A DNA stretch of 64,000 bases from Maricaulis sp039978735 (GCF_039978735.1 NZ_JBDWAS010000048.1:1-64000); one strand, 5' to 3'. Positions 44,789 through 53,562 are shown, counted from the first letter of the stretch. The notes: a model not told the origin generated them from the letters alone. Numbers and translations are program-made.

Positions 44789-45133
44789 ATGAAACTCGCC
44801 GTGCTTTTTCTGTTTTCAATCCTGCTTGCGAGCGGGCAGGTGGCGTTCAAGTTTGCCGCGATCGATATCAAGGCGCGCATCGAGGCGATCGGTGGCCTCT
44901 GGGCCTATGCCTCATTGCCCCTGTTTGCCGCCCTGGTGATCTATGCCGGCGCCACTGCCCTCTGGGTCTGGATCCTGACCGACACACCGCTCTCGCGCGC
45001 TTATCCCTTCGCGCTGCTCGGCGCGATCTTCGTGCCGGCCGCCTCGGTCGTCCTGTTCGGTGAGAGCCTGAGCTGGTCCTATCCGGTCGGCCTGCTGCTA
45101 GTCTGTCTGGGTGTGTATCTGTGCGTGCGCTGA
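44789..45133 (+). CDS. Small EamA/SMR-like transporter (ArnE/F-type flippase subunit)
   Basis: A 114-residue protein with four membrane helices. ASGQVAFKFAAIDI near the N-terminus and SRAYPFALLGAIFVPAASV in the third helix resemble SMR/EamA small exporters and ArnE/ArnF sugar-lipid flippase subunits. Divergence from a GT2 gene and neighbourhood with a PMT-like protein support a lipid-linked sugar flippase. A multidrug role is possible. Confidence 0.7.
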   Translation: MKLAVLFLFSILLASGQVAFKFAAIDIKARIEAIGGLWAYASLPLFAALVIYAGATALWVWILTDTPLSRAYPFALLGAIFVPAASVVLFGESLSWSYPVGLLLVCLGVYLCVR

Positions 45134-45193
45134 ACGCCTGACCGGCGCGCAAGCGACTTGATCTGTCGCGCACAACGGGACATGACGCGCACC

Positions 45194-45955
45194 ATGACGG
45201 ACCAGGACCAGACCGGGCGCACCGCCCCCGCCTTCATCCTCCATACGCCCCAGCTGGGCGAGAATATCGGCGCCGCCGCACGCGTGATGGGGAATTTCGG
45301 CCTGCCGGAACTCGTTGTACTCGATCCGCGGGACGGCTGGCCGAACGACAAGGCGATCACGATGTCGGCGGGATCGCCGGTGCTCGACAATGCGCGCGTG
45401 GAATACCGGCTGGCCGACGCGACCCACGACTTCACGCGTCTTTATGCCACCACCGCGCGGCCGCGCGGCATGGAAAAGCCGGTCCTCACCGCCCGCCAGG
45501 CGGTTGCCGAGATGCGGGCCGCCATCGCCGCTGGCGAACGGGTCGGTGTGATGTTCGGCGGAGAGAAGTCGGGCCTGCCCAATGAGGCGGTGACCATGGC
45601 CGACGCCATCATCACCCTGCCGGTCGATCGCAGCTTCTCCTCGCTCAATCTGGCTCAGGCGATCGCCGTGATTGCCTATGAGTGGAAAGCCGAGGAAGCG
45701 CCGCCGGCGGAATTCGAGCCGGTCTCGGACATCGCCAAACGCGAAGACCTGGAGCGCATGTTCGAGCATTTCGAATACGAACTCGAGAGAGCCGGATTCT
45801 TCTATCCCCCCTCCAAGACGCCGCTGATGGTCCAGAACCTGCGCAATGCCTTTATCCGCGGCCGCTGGACCGAGCAGGAAGTGCGCACCTTCCGCGGCGC
45901 CGTGAAGGCCCTGGCCCTGGGCCGCGGCAAGGCGAGGGTGGTCCGGGAGGATTAA
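45194..45955 (+). CDS. trmJ: TrmJ-like RNA methyltransferase (SPOUT, TrmH group)
   Basis: A 253-residue SPOUT methyltransferase. FILHTPQLGENIGAAARVMGNF at the N-terminus, GVMFGGEKSGLPNEAV and LPVDRSFSSLNLAQAIAV form the knotted cofactor site of TrmJ/TrmH enzymes that 2'-O-methylate tRNA. Start is uncertain: ATG 45194 matches family N-terminus, and GGGA lies 13 bases upstream; ATG 45182 adds four residues. Its stop overlaps the convergent hydrolase stop by four bases. Confidence 0.85.
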   Translation: MTDQDQTGRTAPAFILHTPQLGENIGAAARVMGNFGLPELVVLDPRDGWPNDKAITMSAGSPVLDNARVEYRLADATHDFTRLYATTARPRGMEKPVLTARQAVAEMRAAIAAGERVGVMFGGEKSGLPNEAVTMADAIITLPVDRSFSSLNLAQAIAVIAYEWKAEEAPPAEFEPVSDIAKREDLERMFEHFEYELERAGFFYPPSKTPLMVQNLRNAFIRGRWTEQEVRTFRGAVKALALGRGKARVVRED

Positions 45956-47052
45956 TCCGCCGTCAGGGCGTCAAGCAGTTCGAAGGCAAAGCCGGGCGCC
46001 TCGAATTCCTTGTGATTGCCCTGAACGGCGAGGGTCAGGCCGGTGCGGCTGTCATGGATCGCCGCCGACCGGTAGCCGCCGAAATCGCCGCCATGGGAGA
46101 TGCGGTAGCCGCCGTCCTCGTGGAAGCGCACATAGATGCCCAGCCCGTAGCCGCGCGTGCCGGCCTCGTCGAACGGGTTGAGACCCGCGCGCATGACGGC
46201 GCCTTCTGCTGCGAAGCGGCCCTCATCGCCCAGCGCGCGGTACAGCGTGGCAAGATCGCCCGGCGTGGTGACCCAGCCGCCGCCCGTCCATTCATGGTCG
46301 AGATTGGATTTCAGCGTGCCGCGGCGCGCCGTCGCCTGCCGTCCGAACAGGCCGCGCGTATGGCCGGCCGCGAGGTGCTCGAAAGTCCGGCCCTGCAGGG
46401 GCTCCGTGCCCGTCATGCCCAGCGGCTCGACGACCAGGCGCTGGGCCAGGTCGTAGAACGTCTCGCCGGTGGCAGCCTCGATGATCAGGCCGACCAGGAT
46501 GTAGTCGGTATCGGAATAGGAAAAGTGCGCGCCCGGTTCGCCCTCGGCCGCATCGCCCGCGACAAAGCCGACCAGCTCGTCGGGGGAATAGCCGCGATTG
46601 CCGCGGGTCAGCCCGGCCAGGAAGAAGTCGAGGTCTTCCAGATAGTCCGGGACGCCGGCGGAATGGTTGAGCAGCATGCGCAGGGTGAGCGCGTCGGCAT
46701 TGGCGAGATCGTCCCACCAGTCGCGGTCCGACAGCCAGGTGGAGACCGGCGCGTCGAGGTCGAGCGCGCCTGCTTCGGCAAGCTGGACCGCGACCAGGGC
46801 CGCGATGGTCTTTCCGGTGCTGCCGGACAGGAAACGCGTGTCGCTGCCCACGGGCAGGTTCTCGCGTGGGTCGGCGAGGCCGGCGTGCAGGTCGATCCGC
46901 TGGCCGTCTGCCTGCTGTATGGTGACGGACAGGCCTGGTGTCTGGCCGTCTTCGACAGCGGCGTTCATCCGGGACAGGGCGGTGGCGGCCGGGTCGGCGG
47001 CCTCTGCAGGAGCCGCGGCGAGGCAGAAAATAATCGGTATAATCAGGCGCAT
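45952..47052 (-). CDS. Beta-lactamase-fold serine hydrolase
   Basis: A 366-residue exported protein (signal peptide about 1-18, ending AEA). Catalytic SxxK is in SGSTGKT. The Tyr motif is YSDTDY, with Asp at the third position, as in some class C and esterase relatives. SHGGDFGG replaces KTG. It is a class C beta-lactamase/D-Ala-D-Ala peptidase-like hydrolase; beta-lactamase activity cannot be claimed. It lies at the end of the convergent pair with trmJ. Confidence 0.8.
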   Translation of the reverse strand: MRLIIPIIFCLAAAPAEAADPAATALSRMNAAVEDGQTPGLSVTIQQADGQRIDLHAGLADPRENLPVGSDTRFLSGSTGKTIAALVAVQLAEAGALDLDAPVSTWLSDRDWWDDLANADALTLRMLLNHSAGVPDYLEDLDFFLAGLTRGNRGYSPDELVGFVAGDAAEGEPGAHFSYSDTDYILVGLIIEAATGETFYDLAQRLVVEPLGMTGTEPLQGRTFEHLAAGHTRGLFGRQATARRGTLKSNLDHEWTGGGWVTTPGDLATLYRALGDEGRFAAEGAVMRAGLNPFDEAGTRGYGLGIYVRFHEDGGYRISHGGDFGGYRSAAIHDSRTGLTLAVQGNHKEFEAPGFAFELLDALTAD

Positions 47053-47155
47053 AGGTCTGCCTAAAACCGGGGGCGGGCGGGGTCAAGGCAAGGTCTCGTG
47101 ACCTGAGCCCCGCAGCGGCTTGGCGATCCTGCCGCCAGCACCGGCAGCGCGCCCA

Positions 47156-47183
47156 TTGACTTCCCTGTCCTGGCAGGTAAAAC
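47156..47183 (+). promoter_or_regulatory. Sigma-70 type promoter for rpsD
   Basis: TTGACT at 47156-47161 and TAAAAC at 47178-47183 are separated by 16 bases. The region lies 125 bases before rpsD, so a leader of over 100 bases would precede the gene. S4 often represses its own mRNA, but no leader structure was established here. Confidence 0.5.
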
Positions 47184-47307
47184 CCCCGCTTCCCTCGCCG
47201 GGGCCAGACCCTGGATCGTTTCACTTTAACGGGACGATGCGTGGACCGCCGTTTTGATCGCGTGCTGATGAGGGAGAGCACGCCGGGCCGCATCGAATAG
47301 AGAGAAC

Positions 47308-47925
47308 ATGTCGAAGCGTCATTCGCAGAAATACAAGATTGACCGCCGCATGGGTGAAAACCTGTGGGGCCGTCCGAAGTCTCCGGTCAATTCGCGCTCC
47401 TACGGCCCGGGCCAGCACGGCCAGCGCCGCAAGGGCAAGATGTCCGATTTCGGCCTGCAGCTGCGCGCCAAGCAGAAGCTGAAGGGCTATTACGGTTCCA
47501 TCACCGAGAAGCAGTTCCGCCGCACCTATGACGAGGCTTCGCGCCGCAAGGGTAACACGACGGAAAACCTGATCGGCCTGCTGGAAAGCCGCCTGGACGC
47601 GATCGTCTACCGCGCCAAGTTCGTGCCGACCGTCTTCGCTGCGCGTCAGTTCGTGAACCACGGCCACGTCAAGGTGAACGGCGTCAAGACCAACATCCCG
47701 TCCTTCCGCTGCAAGCCGGGCGACGTGATCGAGGTTCGTGACCGTTCCCGTTCCATGGCCCTGGTGCTGGAAGCCCTGGAAAGCGCCGAGCGCGATATCC
47801 CGGACTATATCGACCTGGATCCGAAAGCCATGAAGGCCACCTTCGTGCGCATGCCGGAATTCTCCGAAGTGCCGTATCCGGTGCAGATGGAACCGAACCT
47901 GGTCATCGAATTCTACTCCTCGTAA
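47308..47925 (+). CDS. rpsD: 30S ribosomal protein S4
   Basis: A 205-residue primary 16S rRNA-binding protein. The N-terminus MSKRHSQKYKIDRRMGENLW and the S4 domain with RLDAIVYRAKFVPTVFAARQ and NHGHVKVNG are standard, and the tail ends NLVIEFYSS. It stands alone rather than in the alpha operon, as usual in alphaproteobacteria. A strong terminator follows. Confidence 0.98.
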   Translation: MSKRHSQKYKIDRRMGENLWGRPKSPVNSRSYGPGQHGQRRKGKMSDFGLQLRAKQKLKGYYGSITEKQFRRTYDEASRRKGNTTENLIGLLESRLDAIVYRAKFVPTVFAARQFVNHGHVKVNGVKTNIPSFRCKPGDVIEVRDRSRSMALVLEALESAERDIPDYIDLDPKAMKATFVRMPEFSEVPYPVQMEPNLVIEFYSS

Positions 47926-47950
47926 GAGGACGAAATCCGACCTGGAAAAC

Positions 47951-47983
47951 AGGCCGCTCCGGATCTCCGGGGCGGCCTTTTTC
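47951..47983 (+). terminator. Rho-independent terminator after rpsD
   Basis: AGGCCGCTCCGG and CCGGGGCGGCCT form a 12-pair stem with one G-U pair and a four-base loop, followed by TTTTTC. It lies 26 bases after the rpsD stop. Confidence 0.9.
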
Positions 47984-48003
47984 TTGGCGTGGAGATTGCC
48001 GTG

Positions 48004-49215
48004 TCAGCCGGCGTCCGGCCCGTCGCGATCCTGCCGGTCGTCCAGGCCGAGCATGTGTGCGGAAACGCCGGCCGTCAGCCCGTGCACGAGCAGCGAGATC
48101 ACCACGATCACGAAGACGAGGTTGAAGAAGACCGGTGTGATCGGTCCGGGGCTGACCACCGGAAAGATAGCCAGGAAGATAGGCACCGATCCGCGCATCC
48201 CCATCCAGCCGATATAGGCCTGTTCGCGCCATGGCATGCGCGCCGGCAACAGGCAGGCGAAGACGGCCAGCGGCCGCGCGACCAGGATGAGCGCGCCTGC
48301 GAGGATCAGCCCGCCCAAGGCCACTCCGCCCAGCTCGCTTGGCGTCACCAGCAGGCCAAGCAGTACGAACAGGCAGATCTGGGCAATCCAGGACAGGCCT
48401 TCGTGAAAATGGATGGCCCGTTGCGGCGGTTTGGCACCGTGATTGGCGACGACAAGTCCGAAGAGATAGACCGCTAGGAAACCCGATCCGCCGATCAGTC
48501 CGGTCCCCGAGAAGGTCGCGAGGCCTGTCGCCAGCAGGAAGGGCGAAGCAAGACCGGCGGGCAGTCTGAGCCAGCCCAGCAGGCTGGAGGCCAGCCAGCC
48601 GCCCGCGAGACCGGTCAGCAATCCCAGGCCGAGCTGGCTGGCGAGGAGAGGCAGTGTACCCGCAAGGGCGTTCAGCGAGAGCCCGCTGCCGCTGTCGACG
48701 ATTTCCACCAGGCTGATGGTGAGAAAGATCGCGACCGGGTCGTTGACGCCGGACTCCACCAGCAGGGTCTGGCGCGGCCGCTGGGGCAGCCGTATCCCGC
48801 CATGGCGCAGAGACATGAAGGTTGCGGCGGCATCCGTGGAGCTGACCACCGCGCCGAACAGCAGGCCTTCCGCCAGCGAGGCATCCAGCAGGAGGCTGTA
48901 GGCGAGCCCGACGAAGGCCGCGGTCAGCATCACGCCGGGACCGGCCAGCAGGCCTGCCGGCAGCGCTGCTGCCTTCACGTCCGTCCAGCGCGTGTCGAGC
49001 CCGCCGGACAGGAGGATCAGGGCCAGGCAGATCGAGCCGGCCGAATAGGTCAGCGCAAAGTCCTCGAACTCGATCCCGCCGGGACCGTCTTCACCCAGCG
49101 CCATGCCGATCGCCAGGAAGACAAGCAGGATCGGCGCCCGGAAGCGCGATGAAAGCGGGATGAGCATGATGCTCAGCGCGATGGTGGCGCTGATCAGAAG
49201 CAGGACGTGCAGCAT
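48004..49215 (-). CDS. CPA1-type cation:proton antiporter (NhaP/CvrA-like)
   Basis: A 403-residue protein with about 12 membrane helices. The N-terminus has RFRAPILLVFLAIGMALGEDGPGGI, which is typical of NhaP2/CvrA potassium/sodium antiporters. GVNDPVAIFLTISLVEI and SSTDAAATFMSL supply the conserved Asp motifs of CPA1 transporters. The C-terminal cytoplasmic domain of full-length NhaP2 is absent. ATG 49215 is chosen; an in-frame GTG at 49263 also exists. Ion specificity is unknown. Confidence 0.85.
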   Translation of the reverse strand: MLHVLLLISATIALSIMLIPLSSRFRAPILLVFLAIGMALGEDGPGGIEFEDFALTYSAGSICLALILLSGGLDTRWTDVKAAALPAGLLAGPGVMLTAAFVGLAYSLLLDASLAEGLLFGAVVSSTDAAATFMSLRHGGIRLPQRPRQTLLVESGVNDPVAIFLTISLVEIVDSGSGLSLNALAGTLPLLASQLGLGLLTGLAGGWLASSLLGWLRLPAGLASPFLLATGLATFSGTGLIGGSGFLAVYLFGLVVANHGAKPPQRAIHFHEGLSWIAQICLFVLLGLLVTPSELGGVALGGLILAGALILVARPLAVFACLLPARMPWREQAYIGWMGMRGSVPIFLAIFPVVSPGPITPVFFNLVFVIVVISLLVHGLTAGVSAHMLGLDDRQDRDGPDAG

Positions 49216-49491
49216 AAGGGCGTCAGCAAAGCCGGAGACGGTCGGAAAGATAGGGCAAAACACACTCTAGCCGGTCGCTGGCACATTGCCGACTGCCGTT
49301 GGGAACACAGGGTGATGCAATGACAGGCAGACCTGCTACGACTGCGGGCAGTCGGCGAACATGGTTCGCTTGAGAGGGGCAAGGGGTTGATTCTCGCGAC
49401 GTAACCGGTTTCATGTGATCTCCATCACGGTCGCTGGGGGATAGAGCCGACCGTATGGAATTCGTGTTGGGCAACACGGACGGGGGCAAGG

Positions 49492-49995
49492 GTGAAAGCA
49501 GTTTGGGGTGTTTTCGCAGGCGTGGCGGTGATGGCGTCGGCATGTTCGACGACCGGGCGTGCGGGCGATGAGGGACGTTCCGCATTCCTGCCGTCACTGC
49601 CCCCGATGCCCGCCATGCGCGCGCTTCCGCGCATCCGCTTTTCCGACATGCGCGTTCCCGGCTTCGGCCGGGCGCCGGAAGTCGATTCGTCGCTTGAGCC
49701 GGTGATGCACTGGCGTGTGATCGACAATGAAATCCTAGTTGTACACGCCGACAGTCATGGCTGTACCGCGCGCTCGGATTTCACGGTCGATGTCGGCAGC
49801 TATGAGGGCGATGTTTACGCCGTCAGCCTGTCCCGCAACGCGCCGGATAGCTGCAGCCGCGAAATGCCCTGGGGCGTACAGCTGGCGTTCGCGCTCGATG
49901 AGCTGGGCGTGCCCGCCCAGGGCGAGGTCGTCGTGCTCAATCCGCTGGAAAGCGCCTCGCCAGCACCCGGCCGCCGCGTGGTCGCGGCGCGCTGA
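49492..49995 (+). CDS. Hypothetical lipoprotein
   Basis: A 167-residue protein that starts at GTG 49492 after a GGGGGCAAGG stretch and has a lipoprotein signal with lipobox MASAC. The mature part includes Pro-rich SLPPMPAMRALPRIRF and two Cys residues (in SHGCTARSD and DSCSREM) that could form a disulfide. No family is recognised. It is followed by convergent grxD. Confidence 0.6.
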   Translation: MKAVWGVFAGVAVMASACSTTGRAGDEGRSAFLPSLPPMPAMRALPRIRFSDMRVPGFGRAPEVDSSLEPVMHWRVIDNEILVVHADSHGCTARSDFTVDVGSYEGDVYAVSLSRNAPDSCSREMPWGVQLAFALDELGVPAQGEVVVLNPLESASPAPGRRVVAAR

Positions 49996-50023
49996 CGCAA
50001 GCCGGGTGGCGCTCTGAAGCGGC

Positions 50024-50353
50024 TCAGGCCGGCTCGATCAGGCCCTTGTCGCGCAGATAGGTCTGCAGCTCGCCGGTCTCGAACATTTCCTTGACGATGT
50101 CGCAACCGCCCACGAACTCGCCCTTGATGTAGAGTTGGGGAATGGTCGGCCAGTTCGAGAACTCCTTGATACCCTGGCGGATACCGTCGTCCTCGAGCAC
50201 GTTGACGCTCTCGAAATCGACCTGGAGATGATCCAGCACACGCGCCACCACGGAGGAAAAGCCGCATTGCGGAAACACCGGTGTGCCCTTCATGAACAGG
50301 ACGACGTCATTATTCTCGACGGTGGACTTGATGGCGTCGTGGGCGGTGGTCAT
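50024..50353 (-). CDS. grxD: Monothiol glutaredoxin Grx4
   Basis: A 109-residue CGFS-type glutaredoxin (FPQCGFSSVVARVL) that binds and transfers iron-sulfur clusters with BolA. KGTPVFPQCGFS and WPTIPQLYIKGEFVGGCDI are the hallmarks. It is the third gene of bolA-aldo/keto reductase-grxD, which fits the BolA/Grx4 partnership. Confidence 0.96.
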   Translation of the reverse strand: MTTAHDAIKSTVENNDVVLFMKGTPVFPQCGFSSVVARVLDHLQVDFESVNVLEDDGIRQGIKEFSNWPTIPQLYIKGEFVGGCDIVKEMFETGELQTYLRDKGLIEPA

Positions 50354-50385
50354 GGCGGGACTCCCTGTTGGATCTGTCCGTTCAG

Positions 50386-51207
50386 CTAGGAAGCGGAGGC
50401 TCGGGCTTCAAGGGCCGCCAGCCGGGCATTCTCGGCCAGATTGGCGTGGCGTGTTGTCAGGCACACTAGCGCATCTGCCGGTCCGTTTTCGAGCGCCCAT
50501 TTCAGGCCCAGCTGCGGCGTATTGACCGGCACGGCCGGTGCCGTACCCAGAAGGCTGCGCCTGGTCTGCCGGGCCCAGTACCAAAGATCGCTGCGCGAGC
50601 GCGGCAGGCGGCGGCGTGTGGTGCCGGCCATCACCTCGATACCCAGCACACGCAGTCCGGCCGCGCGGGCCCGTTCCAGCCGGGCCGTCTCTGTGTCGGA
50701 AAGCCCGGGATTGACCGGTGCCATGATCGCCTGGAACGCCCCGGTATCGATGGCGGCATCGAGCTCGCCGCCGCGGCCGCAAACGCCGAGATAGCGCACC
50801 ATGCCGCGCTCGCGGAAGGCCTGGAGATGGCGGATCAGCTTGTCGCTCATCTCGGCCGCGGCAGGACCGTGCAGCAGCAGGAGGTCGACATGGTTCATCG
50901 CCAGCCGGTCCAGCGAGGCGCGCAGGGACATTTCCACGGCGCCGGCGGAGAAATCACGGCGTCCACCCGGGCCGATGCCGGCCTTGGTGGCCACGAAGAC
51001 CTTGTCGCGCGGCACGGTCTGGAGTGCGCGCCCCAGCCGGCGTTCCGCCTCGCCCTTGCCATAGGACGGGCCGGTGTCGAACAGGGTGATCCCCAGGCCG
51101 ACGGCCCGGCGCACCAGCTCTTCCGTGGCGTGACGCGGCATGGCCCAGCCGGCGTGCGGGCCGGATACGCCAAAGCCGAGACGGGAGAAGGCCGGGTCGT
51201 CGATCAC
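50386..51207 (-). CDS. Aldo/keto reductase
   Basis: A 273-residue NADPH-dependent oxidoreductase of the AKR fold. LFDTGPSYGKGEAERRLGRAL contains the catalytic Asp/Tyr and VFVATKAG the Lys; VDLLLLHGP follows. GTG start at 51207, six bases after the bolA stop. Position between bolA and grxD is unusual; the reductase may be a chance insertion in the operon. Confidence 0.85.
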   Translation of the reverse strand: MIDDPAFSRLGFGVSGPHAGWAMPRHATEELVRRAVGLGITLFDTGPSYGKGEAERRLGRALQTVPRDKVFVATKAGIGPGGRRDFSAGAVEMSLRASLDRLAMNHVDLLLLHGPAAAEMSDKLIRHLQAFRERGMVRYLGVCGRGGELDAAIDTGAFQAIMAPVNPGLSDTETARLERARAAGLRVLGIEVMAGTTRRRLPRSRSDLWYWARQTRRSLLGTAPAVPVNTPQLGLKWALENGPADALVCLTTRHANLAENARLAALEARASAS

Positions 51208-51213
51208 GCCGGC

Positions 51214-51450
51214 TCAGCCTGCCGGCACGCGGGTTTCCAGGGCGAGGGCGTGCAGCTCCCCGCCCATCTTGTCGCCGAGCGCGGCATAGACCATCTGGTG
51301 CTGGGCGACGCGCAGCTTGCCGCGGAAGCTTTCCGACGTGACCACCGCCTTCCAGTGATCATTATCGCCGGCCAGGTCTTCCATTTCGACATCGGCATCG
51401 GGAATACCGGCCTTGATCAGGGCGATGATATCCTCGGCAGGCATGGGCAT
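51214..51450 (-). CDS. bolA: BolA family protein
   Basis: A 78-residue BolA-fold protein. DADVEMEDLAGDNDHWKAVVTS and FRGKLRVAQHQMVYAALGD with the conserved loop His mark it. BolA proteins act with Grx4 in Fe-S cluster trafficking. It is first in the minus-strand run that ends with grxD. Confidence 0.9.
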   Translation of the reverse strand: MPMPAEDIIALIKAGIPDADVEMEDLAGDNDHWKAVVTSESFRGKLRVAQHQMVYAALGDKMGGELHALALETRVPAG

Positions 51451-51571
51451 GGCGGCTCTCCGGGCGGTGACGGATGTGTGATCCGGCGTGTTGCGTTGTG
51501 CCTTTTACCGGACCGGTGTCGGGCGCATATCGGGGGCCAAGCTAGTCGCCACGACCGCAAGGGAAAAGACC

Positions 51572-52081
51572 ATGAGCCTGTTGTTGACTGCCAAAACCTG
51601 CCTTCGCCTGTCGCTGGGCGCTGCCAATCTCGCGCTGGCGGTCTTCCTGCTGGCCGGCGCGGCCTTTGCCGGCGAGCAATATGTCGACCGGGACGGAAGG
51701 GCCGTCAGCGGTTTCGACGTGGTTTCCTATTACACCGCCGAGACCCCGCAGATGGGACTGGCGGATATCAGTGCCGAGTATAACGGGGCCGTCTGGCATT
51801 TCGCCAGCGAGGCCAATCGCGAGGCCTTCCTGGCCAATCCGCAGCGCTACATCCCCGCCTATGACGGGCATTGCGCCTGGGCGGCCTCGCGCGGCTACAA
51901 GGCGCGTACCGATCCGCAGGCCTACCGGATTGTCGATGGCGTGCTCTACATGAATTACGATGCCGGCATCCAGCGCCGCTGGGAGCGCGACATCGACGGT
52001 TTCATCACGCAGGCCGATGCCAACTGGCCGGAGCTGGAAGCGGAACCCGCAGCCAGCCCGCCGCGCGGCTGGTTCCAGTAA
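51572..52081 (+). CDS. Exported YHS-domain protein
   Basis: A 169-residue protein with a signal peptide (about residues 1-31, ending AFAG). A YHS-like domain follows: GRAVSGFDVVSYYTAETPQ, then WHFASEANREAFLANPQRYIP, then GHCAWAASRGYK. YHS domains bind metal, often in metal stress proteins. AAGGGA lies before ATG 51572. The C-terminal DADANWPEL part lacks known motifs. A strong hairpin terminator follows. Confidence 0.8.
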   Translation: MSLLLTAKTCLRLSLGAANLALAVFLLAGAAFAGEQYVDRDGRAVSGFDVVSYYTAETPQMGLADISAEYNGAVWHFASEANREAFLANPQRYIPAYDGHCAWAASRGYKARTDPQAYRIVDGVLYMNYDAGIQRRWERDIDGFITQADANWPELEAEPAASPPRGWFQ

Positions 52082-52131
52082 ACCGCAGATACTGACCGAA
52101 AATTCAGTGTGTTCCCGGCGTGTGCCGTGGC

Positions 52132-52166
52132 AAGCTCCCCCGGATTGGTCAATCCGGGGGAGTTTT
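52132..52166 (+). terminator. Terminator-like hairpin whose 3' arm carries the next ribosome-binding site
   Basis: A perfect stem of CTCCCCCGGATT and AATCCGGGGGAG (52135-52146, 52151-52162) with loop GGTC is followed by TTTT. It is a typical intrinsic terminator for the YHS gene. The GGGGGAG of the 3' arm is also the only ribosome-binding site for ATG 52168, six bases away, so the hairpin would mask it in read-through RNA. Confidence 0.85.
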
Positions 52167-52167
52167 C

Positions 52168-53112
52168 ATGCGGTCCATCCTGTTCAGCGCTGCCGTTTCT
52201 TTTGCCGTCCTTACGCAGGCGGGGTGCGCCCAGGAGGCGCCGGCGCTCGATCGCGAGCAATTGCTGGAAGATCTGCGCATCCTGGCCGCCGACGACATGG
52301 AAGGCCGCGAAGTGGCAACCGAGGGCAATGCCCTGGCGCGCGCCTACATCATCGAGCGTCTGGAGGGCATCGGCGTTGCTCCCGTGGACGGCAGCTATGA
52401 GCACAGCTTCACCTTCTCCCTGCCGCGCACCCCGGACGAAGACATTACCGGTGTGAACATCCTGGCGCAGATCGAGGGCACGTCGGACAGCGCGCGCACG
52501 CTGGTCGTTACGGCGCACTATGACCATGAGGGCATGCGCGACGGGCAGATCTGGAACGGCGCCGACGACAATGCCTCCGGCGTGGCCTCGGTGCTCGCGA
52601 TTGCCGCGGACTTTGTCGCCAACCCGCCCGAGCATGACGTGATCTTCGCCTTTGTCGACGCCGAGGAGCGGGGCCTGCAGGGCGCGCGCGCCTTTGTCGC
52701 CAATCCGCCCATCCCGGTGGAGAACATCACCTTCAATCTCAACATGGACATGGTCGCCATGTCGCAGGACCGCATCCTGTGGGCCGTCGGCACCTATCAC
52801 TACCCCTTCCTCGTCCCGATGGTCGAAGAAGTCGCGGCGCGGGCCGATGTCTCGATGCCGATGGGCTATGACGAGCCGACCGAGGAGCCGGGCGGTGACT
52901 GGACGCTGCTGACGGATTCGGGGGCGTTCCACGTCGCCGGCATTCCCTTCATCTATCTCGGCGTCGACTTCCACCCGCACTACCACCAGCCGACCGACAC
53001 CTATGAGAACATGACGCTGGACTTCTTCCAGGACGCCTCCGCCGCCATCCTCGACTTCGCCCGGGAGGCGGATGAGAGGCTGGACGAAATCGGCGAAGCC
53101 GCGGGGCGGTAG
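52168..53112 (+). CDS. M28 family metallopeptidase lipoprotein
   Basis: A 314-residue lipoprotein (lipobox QAGC). M28 aminopeptidase motifs occur in order: HYDHEGM, GADDNASGVASVL, DAEERGLQGA, NMDMVAM and FHPHYHQPTDTY. These provide ligands for two zinc ions. It probably trims peptides in the periplasm. The ATG follows the terminator-like hairpin and uses its GGGGGAG as ribosome-binding site. A 585-base gene-free region follows. Confidence 0.92.
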   Translation: MRSILFSAAVSFAVLTQAGCAQEAPALDREQLLEDLRILAADDMEGREVATEGNALARAYIIERLEGIGVAPVDGSYEHSFTFSLPRTPDEDITGVNILAQIEGTSDSARTLVVTAHYDHEGMRDGQIWNGADDNASGVASVLAIAADFVANPPEHDVIFAFVDAEERGLQGARAFVANPPIPVENITFNLNMDMVAMSQDRILWAVGTYHYPFLVPMVEEVAARADVSMPMGYDEPTEEPGGDWTLLTDSGAFHVAGIPFIYLGVDFHPHYHQPTDTYENMTLDFFQDASAAILDFAREADERLDEIGEAAGR

Positions 53113-53329
53113 GCTCTTTTTCCGCTTCTCCCCTTGTAGGGAGAGTAGGCGCCACCCCCTAAACACCATTCCGCTTTTCCCGGCTGAAAGCCCGGCGAAG
53201 GCCGGGCGGAGTGCCGGGACCAACGAGAAGCTCATCGCTTGAAATGACCCTCGGTAGATCCCGGATCTGCAGCCTGCCTGCGCAGGCCTCCGTCCGGGAA
53301 AAACGAGCGCTGAAGCCGCAACCATCACC

Positions 53330-53496
53330 GTCACCCTGACACCCGCTTTCGCGGGCGCAGGCTTCAGTCAGGGCCCAGTTCATAGAGCTGGGTGGTCGCG
53401 AATACACCCTTATCTCCCATGACGGCTTGGCACGAGCTGAGCCCGCCCAGCCCAGGTCTGCCTTTACGGTCTGGGTCCTGACTTTCGTCAGGATGA
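53330..53496. repeat. Dispersed inverted repeat of the GTCACCCTGAC type, copy 1
   Basis: It opens with CACCCTGACACCCGC and GGGCGCAGGCTTCAGTCAGG and closes with CTGGGTCCTGAC and TCGTCAGGATGAC. The same blocks occur at 61370-61492 and in simpler form at 61191-61292. It is non-coding; a short frame here shares NWALTEACARE with a frame in the other copy only because the DNA repeats. It lies in the gene-free interval 53113-53697. Confidence 0.8.
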
Positions 53497-53538
53497 CGGC
53501 GGGAGAGGGGGAACAGCGTGGCCGAGGCGCACCAACCT

Positions 53539-53562
53539 TCTTCTCCCCCTCTGGGGAGAAGG
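53539..53562. repeat. CTTCTCC/GGAGAAG palindrome at the edge of the repeat block
   Basis: CTTCTCCCC and GGGGAGAAGG flank a short spacer in the interval between M28 and purL. Similar CTTCTCCCC/GGGAGA blocks occur near 53134-53150. It is part of the composite of repeats in the 585-base gene-free interval. Confidence 0.5.

Noticed and set aside
53159..53407. Short frames in the repeats sharing NWALTEACARE (also 61360-61551)
   Set aside because: The shared peptide arises from the repeated DNA, with no start signal or homologous protein pattern.
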